A stretch of DNA of 64,000 nt from Candidatus Ozemobacteraceae bacterium (GTDB lineage Bacteria > Muiribacteriota > Ozemobacteria > Ozemobacterales > Ozemobacteraceae): the NCBI GenBank assembly GCA_035373905.1, contig DAOSOK010000029.1, forward strand, positions 1 to 64,000. Reading direction: 5' to 3'. The notes beneath the pieces are model-generated. The model had not been told where the DNA came from. It was given only the letters and a program-made list of their open reading frames with translations, and ran no database searches. A program made the translations under genes and the position numbers. Positions 58,572-64,000 of the stretch are shown in pieces (position 1 is the stretch's first letter; every line of letters starts with the position of its first letter).

Positions 58572-59954
58572 ATGGTGCATCTGACCGGAAAATCCGTCTA
58601 TCAATCGCTGCTGGATCGGATCAACGCCTTTCCAGCGGGAGCGCCTCCTTCCGAACTGGTGGAAAAAATCCTGGCCGTCCTGTTCACCCCCGATGAAGCG
58701 GCGTTGGTTGCCCGTCTGCCGATTCGAAGTTTCCGGGCATCCAAAGCGGCTGCCCTCTGGGGGATGGACGTGGCAAAAGCCAGGGACATCTGCAGAAAAC
58801 TCGCCGACAAAGGTCTGCTGGTCGATGTGGAACGTGATGGGAAGGCCGAATACACGCTTCCTCCGCCGATGGCCGGCTTTTTCGAGTTCGCCTTGATGCG
58901 GGTCCGGCCCGATATCGATCAGAAGGCCTTGAGCGAGCTTTTCTACCAGTATCTCAACGTCGAGGAAGACTTCATCAAGGATCTCTTTTCATTCGAAACC
59001 CAACTGGGAAGGGCCTACGTCAACGAGGAAGCCCTTTCCACCGGGCCTTCCCTTCAGGTCCTGGACTTCGACCGGGTGTCGTTTCTCGTCCAGGAGGCTT
59101 CTGCGGCTGCCGTCGGTATCTGCTACTGTCGCCACAAGATGTCCCATGTCGGGCGGGCCTGCACGAATCGCCAGGACAACTGCATCACGCTCAACTCCGC
59201 CGCCAGGTCCCTCATCAAGCACGGCATTGCGAGGGAGATCAGCAAGGCCGAAGCTATGGAGATCTTCCGGGACGCCAGGTCGTCTCGTCTCGTCCAATTC
59301 GGGGAAAATGTCAGGGAAGGGGTCAACTTCATCTGCAACTGCTGCAAATGCTGTTGCGAAGGAATGATTGCCGCTCGCCGCTTCGGCTGGCTTCATCCGG
59401 TTCATGCAACCGCCTTCCAGCCGGAGGAAGTCTCAGGAATGTGCCGCAACTGCGGGAAATGCCTTTCCTCTTGTCCGGTCGATGCCATTTCACGGGCGCA
59501 CCCACCCGATGCCCCCCAGCCGGGCCAGGGGCGAAACCTGCACATCGACCTCGACGTCTGTCTCGGCTGTGGGGTGTGTGTCGCCCACTGTCCCGCGCGG
59601 GCGCTCCAGCTCCGGCCCAGGAAAGACAGGATCCTGACCCCGGTCAACACGACCCACCGCGTGGTTCTGCAAGCCATCGAAAAGGGAACCCTGCAAAACC
59701 TGATCTTCGATTGCCAGGCCCTTGCGAGCCACCGGGCGATGGCGGCCATCCTCGGGGTCATTTTGCGATTGCCTCCCGTGAAGCAGATCATGGCCAGCAA
59801 GCAGATGAAATCGGTGTTTCTCGATTGGCTTCTGGGGAAATTTCCCGCCTTCAAGGCACAGGCCGGATCGCCGCATCCGGTCGAACCCCATGCCACGGGC
59901 GGCTGTTCTGCCGATGGGCAGAATCAGAATTCGGCACCAAGGAAACAGTCATGA
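58572..59954 (+). CDS. Winged-helix and dicluster ferredoxin-type protein
   Basis: This 460-residue protein has an N-terminal winged-helix-like region (AAALWGMDVAKARDICRKLADK, about 55-90). A central part carries many Cys (GICYCRHKMSHVGRACTNRQ, NFICNCCKCCCEGM). Two [4Fe-4S] motifs follow (CRNCGKCLSSCPVDAI and CLGCGVCVAHCPARAL). It ends with a helical segment (AMAAILGVILRLPPVKQIMA). Homologues appear in anaerobes next to arsenic or sulfur genes, but the reaction is unknown. It may feed electrons to the next components, and the HTH-like start may be an ancestral regulator domain. GGGAGGAAGG precedes the ATG. Confidence 0.75.
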   Translation: MVHLTGKSVYQSLLDRINAFPAGAPPSELVEKILAVLFTPDEAALVARLPIRSFRASKAAALWGMDVAKARDICRKLADKGLLVDVERDGKAEYTLPPPMAGFFEFALMRVRPDIDQKALSELFYQYLNVEEDFIKDLFSFETQLGRAYVNEEALSTGPSLQVLDFDRVSFLVQEASAAAVGICYCRHKMSHVGRACTNRQDNCITLNSAARSLIKHGIAREISKAEAMEIFRDARSSRLVQFGENVREGVNFICNCCKCCCEGMIAARRFGWLHPVHATAFQPEEVSGMCRNCGKCLSSCPVDAISRAHPPDAPQPGQGRNLHIDLDVCLGCGVCVAHCPARALQLRPRKDRILTPVNTTHRVVLQAIEKGTLQNLIFDCQALASHRAMAAILGVILRLPPVKQIMASKQMKSVFLDWLLGKFPAFKAQAGSPHPVEPHATGGCSADGQNQNSAPRKQS

Positions 59955-60379
59955 ACGAGTTCTTTCAGACCTATGGTCTCCTCATCGACGGGATTCTCCA
60001 TCTTTCTCCGAAGGAAGCCTTCGAGCTGGTGTCGAAGGGGGCCACGATCGTGGATGTTCGCGAAGAACGGGAGATGAACGGGAAGCAATTCGCCATCGGG
60101 AACGTGATAGCCATTCCCTTCAGCGCGCTTCCGACTGAATATCACACACTATCGAAAGAAGCGCCGCTGATCATTGCCGATTCCGTCGGTCTGAAGAGCA
60201 AAAAAGCCGTTCTTTTCCTCCTGAGCCAGGGATACACGAAAATCGCCAATCTCAACGGGGGAATCATTGATTGGGAGACGGCTGGGCTACCGACCGACGT
60301 CAACGATGACGAGGTGCTGATCGGCCAGTGCTCCTGCCAACTCCGACCGAAAAAAGCATGGCGTCCCAGGAACCCCTGA
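59951..60379 (+). CDS. Rhodanese-fold protein lacking the catalytic cysteine
   Basis: This 142-residue cytoplasmic protein has a single rhodanese domain (GATIVDVREEREMNGKQFAI, LLSQGYTKIANLNGGIIDWE). At the place of the active-site Cys it reads IIADSVGLKSKKA, so Asp77 replaces the Cys and the surrounding loop differs. It is therefore unlikely to be a sulfurtransferase and may bind a partner. A Cys pair exists further on (GQCSCQL). The start ATG overlaps the stop of the ferredoxin gene by four bases (ATGA), so it is co-translated with it. Confidence 0.72.
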   Translation: MNEFFQTYGLLIDGILHLSPKEAFELVSKGATIVDVREEREMNGKQFAIGNVIAIPFSALPTEYHTLSKEAPLIIADSVGLKSKKAVLFLLSQGYTKIANLNGGIIDWETAGLPTDVNDDEVLIGQCSCQLRPKKAWRPRNP

Positions 60380-60516
60380 CGACGCCGGCCAGCGAATACG
60401 ACTGCAGTGGAGAAATGCGAGTGATTTGTAAGAAGGCAACTCCATGGATGACGGAACCCGAGGTGGCGGAACTCCTTGCCGGCATCAATGATTTCCTTGC
60501 CGGGCACGTCCGTTGA
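60358..60516 (+). CDS. Possible small protein (uncertain)
   Basis: This 52-residue frame is EPLTTPASEYDCSGEMRVICKKATPWMTEPEVAEL. Its ATG is inside the end of the rhodanese-fold gene and its stop is 57 bases before the lipoyl protein. The helix TEPEVAELLAGINDFLAGH looks genuine, but there is no ribosome site and no family. Confidence 0.4.
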   Translation: MASQEPLTTPASEYDCSGEMRVICKKATPWMTEPEVAELLAGINDFLAGHVR

Positions 60517-60573
60517 ATCATCTCGATTTCATCGTAAAAATCTGGAAACCCAACAAGAAAAGGGGGATGACCG

Positions 60574-61020
60574 ATGAGTGACGTTCTAGAAATCACCTAC
60601 GACAAATTCATCTTTCGCGTGAAGACCGACTGCCTCTATACGAGAGAGGGCTTCTGGGCGCACGTGGAGAATCAGACAGCCACGGTTGGAGTGACGGACT
60701 TCCAGCAGAAGATCATGGGCGACGTTGCCTATCTGGGCACCGTCGACCCGGGAACGGAAGTCCGCCAGGGACAGGCGTTCGGCCAGATCGAGACCATCAA
60801 GGCGACTGCAGATATCCTCTCGCCCGTTTCGGGCAAAGTGGCGGAGGTGAACCCGCAGATGCAGGAAAGCCCATTCCTTATCAACCAGGACCCGCACGGG
60901 GCCGGCTGGATTTACCGCATCGATCTGACGAATCTTGCGGAAGACATGAAGGGGCTGATCACTGCTGAAGCGTATTGCGAGTTCATGAAGGACAGACTCG
61001 AGAAAGAGGCGCGCAAATAG
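60574..61020 (+). CDS. Lipoyl (GcvH-like) protein
   Basis: This 148-residue protein is shaped like glycine-cleavage H protein, with the lipoylation site Lys76 in GQIETIKATADILSPVSGKV. The full glycine cleavage system (GcvP, GcvT) is absent. The GcvH-like fold with other partners is known from lipoate-dependent sulfur metabolism. Here it is followed, two bases on, by a DGC-domain protein. A role as a swinging thiol carrier for sulfur or arsenic is a hypothesis. The Cys20 near the N-terminus is unusual. Confidence 0.8.
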   Translation: MSDVLEITYDKFIFRVKTDCLYTREGFWAHVENQTATVGVTDFQQKIMGDVAYLGTVDPGTEVRQGQAFGQIETIKATADILSPVSGKVAEVNPQMQESPFLINQDPHGAGWIYRIDLTNLAEDMKGLITAEAYCEFMKDRLEKEARK

Positions 61021-61021
61021 C

Positions 61022-61435
61022 ATGGATACCTCAAGGAAGGTTGTTGTTCTGCCCTGCAGCGGCATCGGCAAAGCTTACGGAGCCTTGTCCCGGGAGATCG
61101 CCTACGAACTGGCGGAGCGCGTCCGACCGGACAAAACGGCGATGACCTGCCTGCCGCTCCTGGTGATCAGCGATTCTGACGCCCTGAAGCTCGTCAGGGA
61201 GAATCCCGTCATAACGATCGACGGCTGTCCGCTGGAATGCGCCCGGAAAAGCCTCGAGGCCGTGGGCGCAAAGCCGGCGCATGCCTGCCAGTCATTCAAA
61301 TTTTATGTGGCCCACAAAGAGCTCAAGCCGGAAGGCGTGGCCCAGCTGAATGAAGCTGGCCGCAAGCTGGCGGGACTTGCCGCCGACGAACTGGCTGCAA
61401 CGGTGGACAGGCTGATCGCCGGGGAGGATGCGTGA
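61022..61435 (+). CDS. DGC-domain zinc-binding-type protein 1
   Basis: This 137-residue protein has Cys12 (LPCSGIG), Cys43 (MTCLPLL), and Asp67-Gly68-Cys69 with Cys73 (IDGCPLEC), the DGC signature. DGC proteins are annotated as putative zinc-binding and have no proven function. It has a Rossmann-like start. The start is two bases after the lipoyl gene stop and its stop touches the next DGC gene, suggesting a stoichiometric complex. Confidence 0.8.
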   Translation: MDTSRKVVVLPCSGIGKAYGALSREIAYELAERVRPDKTAMTCLPLLVISDSDALKLVRENPVITIDGCPLECARKSLEAVGAKPAHACQSFKFYVAHKELKPEGVAQLNEAGRKLAGLAADELAATVDRLIAGEDA

Positions 61436-61839
61436 TGGAGACGCGTGTGAAAATCGGAATCGTTTCATGCAGCGGTGAGGAGCGGCCCGAAGGAACGGTC
61501 TGCCGCATGGCCTGTCGGAGACTGCTGGAGCAGGCGACCGACAAAACCGTCACGATCTGCCTGCCCCTGTTCATCGCAGGCGGAAGAGAGGAACGGACCT
61601 TCGCCACGAAATACCCCACGATCACGGTGGACGGCTGCGAGAAACGCTGCGCCGCACGAGCCACGGAAACCCTGTCGGCAAAACCTCGCATGACGCTGCT
61701 CATCCCGGAGATTCTTCAAAAACACGGTCTCGCGGTTCCGAAGAAACGTCGGAACTACGGACCGGATGAGGAACCCGCGATTCAGGCGGTCATCGAGGAG
61801 CTTGCCGGGGCCGTCGAAACGGTGCTGGCGAACATCTGA
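61435..61839 (+). CDS. DGC-domain zinc-binding-type protein 2
   Basis: This 134-residue paralogue of the previous gene is a diverged duplicate. It keeps GIVSCSGEERPEGTVCRMAC, TICLPLFIAGG and VDGCEKRCAARA, so the DGC Cys set is present plus two more N-terminal Cys. Its ATG shares one base with the upstream stop (TGATG); a GTG one codon earlier also fits. Pairing of two DGC proteins suggests a heterodimer. The C-terminus is a long helix. Confidence 0.8.
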   Translation: METRVKIGIVSCSGEERPEGTVCRMACRRLLEQATDKTVTICLPLFIAGGREERTFATKYPTITVDGCEKRCAARATETLSAKPRMTLLIPEILQKHGLAVPKKRRNYGPDEEPAIQAVIEELAGAVETVLANI

Positions 61840-61873
61840 ATTTCGGACACCTCACGGCAGGGGAAAGTATTAT

Positions 61874-62317
61874 ATGGCTATATATACGAACAAAGTGGAA
61901 TGGCGTGGGAATCACCTGGGGTACACCTGGTGCCAAAACGGTGTGGAGATGGAGTTTTCCGCGCCGCCAGACCTTCACGGTTTGCCGAATGTGATGACCC
62001 CCGAGGATGCGTTCATCGCGTCATCGAACACGTGCTACTTCATGATGGTCCTCTGGGCCGCCGAACGGTTCAAACTGGCTCTGGTGAGCCTGGAGTGCCA
62101 TGCCGAAGGCGAGGTCGAGGAGTTCCTCGACCGCACGTCGTGGTTCAAAAAGGTCACCCTGCGCCCCAGGATCGTCGTCAACGGTCAGTCCCGGGCATAC
62201 ATCCAGCGGGCTCTCGATATGGCCCTGAAATACTCCACCATCAACCAGTCGCTCAAGTCACAGATCGTCATCGAACCGGAGATCATCATCCAGGGCGGCG
62301 AAAAAACGAGTGGATGA
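61874..62317 (+). CDS. OsmC-family protein
   Basis: This 147-residue OsmC/Ohr-fold protein has Cys54 (ASSNTCYFMMVL) and Cys75 (SLECHAEGEVEE). In OsmC/Ohr the two Cys act on hydroperoxides, though the second Cys is normally further on, so reactivity is uncertain. The N-terminal WCQNGVEMEFSAPPDLHG and C-terminal YSTINQSLKSQIVIE are typical. I start at ATG 61874; a longer frame from 61766 lies inside the DGC gene. It is 34 bases after the second DGC gene and completes the block. Confidence 0.82.
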   Translation: MAIYTNKVEWRGNHLGYTWCQNGVEMEFSAPPDLHGLPNVMTPEDAFIASSNTCYFMMVLWAAERFKLALVSLECHAEGEVEEFLDRTSWFKKVTLRPRIVVNGQSRAYIQRALDMALKYSTINQSLKSQIVIEPEIIIQGGEKTSG

Positions 62318-62396
62318 TCAGACATATTCAATAAATAAGGTTATATAGAATACGTCGTCGTCGAACGACGATACTTGAAAATGAAAGGATCATTTC

Positions 62397-62870
62397 ATGG
62401 GAACGTTACTTGGCATGCTCAAAGGAACACCGCTGACCCCGGACGTGAAGAAGCGGATCGCCGAAGCCGAAAAAGCGCTGGCGAACGTCAAAGCCCTGGA
62501 ATCGAAGACCGAGTCGCTCATGAAGAAAGGTAAGGCTCTCGAAGCGGAGAACAAGCGGCTCCAGGCTGAGATTCGGAAACTGAAAACCGAAGGCACCAAC
62601 GATCGACAGCGTTTGTGCAGGCTCGAAAAAACGCAGGAACACATTCTGCAGCTCATTGCCCGCAATCCGCTGATCACGAGGAAAAAAATTTCCAGCGCCA
62701 TCAAGCAGAGCATGGATTCGACGACCGCACATCTTTCCGATCTTTTTCTCCTGGGTCTCATTCATAAATCCGTGCATGTCAGGCACATGTTCCAGGCGGC
62801 CCTCCCGGACGAGTTTTCCATCACTCCCGAAGGGATGGAGTATCTGGAAGCCCGCAATCTGCTCGATTAG
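62397..62870 (+). CDS. Coiled-coil winged-helix protein
   Basis: This 157-residue soluble protein has an N-terminal half that is a coiled coil (RIAEAEKALANVKALESKTE, KALEAENKRLQAEIRKLKTE). The second half is a winged-helix domain (RNPLITRKKISSAIKQSMDS, FLLGLIHKSVHVRHMF). I know no named family. It lies 79 bases after the OsmC gene with its own upstream AT-rich stretch, and its stop abuts arsC. It may regulate arsC-acr3 within the operon or bind nucleic acid; AAAGGA precedes the ATG by a few bases. Confidence 0.65.
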   Translation: MGTLLGMLKGTPLTPDVKKRIAEAEKALANVKALESKTESLMKKGKALEAENKRLQAEIRKLKTEGTNDRQRLCRLEKTQEHILQLIARNPLITRKKISSAIKQSMDSTTAHLSDLFLLGLIHKSVHVRHMFQAALPDEFSITPEGMEYLEARNLLD

Positions 62871-63317
62871 ATGAAATATCGCATACTCTATCTTTGCACG
62901 GGAAATTCATGCCGGAGCCAGATGGCCGAAGGCTGGACCCGGCCCCTCTGGCCCGACCTTTTCGACGTTCAATCGGCCGGTGTCACGGCGAATGGGCTGG
63001 ACGAAGATGCCGTGAAGGTCATGGCCGAGAAGGGAGTCGACATTTCCAGGCACCAGTCGAAAACGCTCGATACTCTGCCCTGTCTCACCTATGATTTCGT
63101 CATCACCGTCTGCAGCCATGCCGACGAGACTTGTCCGGTCTTTCCCGGCCGGACGCGAAGGCTTCATCATGGCTTCGATGACCCGCCGCGACTCGCCCTG
63201 GCGGCAAAAACCCCCGAAGAGGCTTTGTCTCATTACCGGCGAGTGCGCGATGAAATAGGCGCATTCGTTACCCAGCTGCCGCAATTTCTTCACCTCCAGG
63301 AGGCCACACATGAGTGA
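62871..63317 (+). CDS. arsC: Thioredoxin-coupled arsenate reductase
   Basis: This 148-residue low-molecular-weight phosphatase-type ArsC reduces arsenate to arsenite. The P-loop Cys9 and Cys14 (LCTGNSCRSQMAEG) and the resolving pair Cys81 and Cys88 (VCSHADETCPVFPG) are spaced as in S. aureus ArsC, so it would use thioredoxin. The thioredoxin-fold proteins upstream may be its reductants. It starts directly at the previous stop and overlaps acr3 by eight bases. Confidence 0.93.
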   Translation: MKYRILYLCTGNSCRSQMAEGWTRPLWPDLFDVQSAGVTANGLDEDAVKVMAEKGVDISRHQSKTLDTLPCLTYDFVITVCSHADETCPVFPGRTRRLHHGFDDPPRLALAAKTPEEALSHYRRVRDEIGAFVTQLPQFLHLQEATHE

Positions 63318-64000
63318 CGGTATTTCCCAGAAGTTGTCCTTTCTTGACCGGTATCTGACGCTCTGGATCTTTCTCGCCATGGGCATCGGCGTGGGGATCG
63401 GCTATGTCGCGCCGGCCGCCACCGAGGCGTTCAATGTGACGTTTTCCGTCGGCACGACGAACATACCAATTGCTATAGGCCTCATCCTGATGATGTATCC
63501 GCCCCTCGCGAAAGTGAAATACGAAGAACTGGGCGACGCATTCAAAGACTGGAAGGTGCTGGTTCTGTCCCTGGTCCAGAACTGGATCATCGGGCCGGTC
63601 CTGATGTTCCTGCTGGCGATCACATTCCTTCGCGACAATTCCCAATACATGGTCGGCCTCATCATGATCGGCCTGGCGCGATGCATCGCCATGGTCATCG
63701 TCTGGAACGATCTCGCGGAAGGCGATACCGAATACTGCGCCGGCCTGGTGGCGTTCAACAGCATCTTCCAGGTGCTGTTTTTCAGCGTGTATGCCTGGTT
63801 TTTCATCACGATCCTGCCGCCCTATTTCGGGCTGCACGGCGTTGCTGTCGACATCAGCATCGGCCAGATCGCCGAAAGCGTCTTCATTTACCTGGGCATC
63901 CCGTTCATCGCCGGCGTGATGACGCGGTTCCTGCTCATCAAGGCCAAAAGCAAGGAGTGGTATCACGCCGAGTTCATTCCCCGCATCAGCCCGATCACGC
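63310..64000 (+). CDS. acr3: Arsenite efflux permease ACR3 (cut by window end)
   Basis: The first 230 residues are visible; the protein runs past the window. This BART-superfamily permease of the arsenite (ACR3) type begins with a short soluble part and then helices (LTLWIFLAMGIGVGIGYVAP, VGTTNIPIAIGLILMMYPPL). GLARCIAMVIVWNDLA contains the Cys essential in ACR3 proteins. About five to six of ten helices are visible. It exports arsenite made by ArsC. Confidence 0.9.
   Translation, partial: MSDGISQKLSFLDRYLTLWIFLAMGIGVGIGYVAPAATEAFNVTFSVGTTNIPIAIGLILMMYPPLAKVKYEELGDAFKDWKVLVLSLVQNWIIGPVLMFLLAITFLRDNSQYMVGLIMIGLARCIAMVIVWNDLAEGDTEYCAGLVAFNSIFQVLFFSVYAWFFITILPPYFGLHGVAVDISIGQIAESVFIYLGIPFIAGVMTRFLLIKAKSKEWYHAEFIPRISPIT

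Noticed and set aside
60574..61020. GcvH-like gene as part of glycine cleavage
   Set aside because: No gcvP, gcvT or lipoate ligase gene is nearby; context is arsenic resistance and DGC proteins.

Overview
The window is GC-rich and densely coding, and it reads as a segment of a Gram-negative-type, probably anaerobic or microaerophilic bacterial chromosome. Supporting signs are many Sec signal peptides and a possible lipoprotein, a two-iron superoxide reductase, an FeoAB ferrous-iron uptake operon, a corrinoid methyl-transfer cluster and a giant Fe-S acyl-CoA dehydratase activase. There is no rRNA, prophage, transposase or CRISPR array. The many HAMP-SpoIIE phosphatases and large multi-sensor proteins recall deep candidate phyla such as Riflebacteria, but that placement is a guess and no marker gene in the window fixes it.

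Layout. 0-4.3 kb: an FAD-dependent amine-oxidase-type enzyme with a small exported partner, a DUF2877 protein, and an exported nickel superoxide dismutase. 4.5-8.2 kb: a three-subunit molybdenum hydroxylase of the xanthine dehydrogenase family (minus strand). 8.4-14.5 kb: one 2040-residue membrane protein with two complete sensor-HAMP-cyclase halves. The first cyclase domain keeps only the metal-binding aspartates and the second keeps only the base-specifying and transition-state residues, which is the C1/C2 division of labour of animal membrane adenylyl cyclases. 14.8-18.7 kb: FdrA, a small conserved protein, a DUF1116 protein and a cyclase-family (metal-dependent amide) hydrolase. With the DUF2877 gene and the molybdenum hydroxylase these suggest anaerobic N-heterocycle or ureide breakdown through an oxamate-carbamoyltransferase-like step. 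18.8-24.1 kb: a HicAB toxin-antitoxin pair, a lone PAS protein, a permuted NlpC/P60 protein, an MFS carrier and an exported protein.

24.3-30.2 kb: two coupled HAMP-SpoIIE phosphatases built on the same four-helix sensor plan as each cyclase half. 30.2-36.5 kb: HEAT-repeat membrane protein, possible lipoprotein, serine acetyltransferase, an exported protein, and a Ycf46-type AAA ATPase coupled to a 77-residue protein. 36.6-39.8 kb: feoA-feoB-dtxR with a perfect TGTTAG-N6-CTAACA operator beside the promoter. 41-46.7 kb: kinase-like protein, beta-propeller, corrinoid protein, UroD-type methyltransferase, and a DUF1638-SpoIIE phosphatase fusion, the last three coupled by 4-base overlaps. 47-51.3 kb: the giant activase. 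51.6-55.9 kb: exported proteins, superoxide reductase and tRNA-Ala(CGC).

56.1 kb to the end is a long arsenic operon: arsR, two thioredoxin-fold proteins, arsM, a ferredoxin-like protein with a winged helix, a rhodanese fold lacking its cysteine, a lipoyl (GcvH-like) protein, two DGC-domain proteins, an OsmC protein, a coiled-coil winged-helix protein, arsC and acr3 (cut by the window edge). The lipoyl-DGC-DGC-OsmC block is the least understood part.

Two genome-wide textures stand out. Seven copies or part-copies of a palindromic CTTCGACAAGCTCAG-type repeat sit between genes. Short AT-rich stretches using ATA, TTA and AAA-type codons also recur inside otherwise GC-rich genes.
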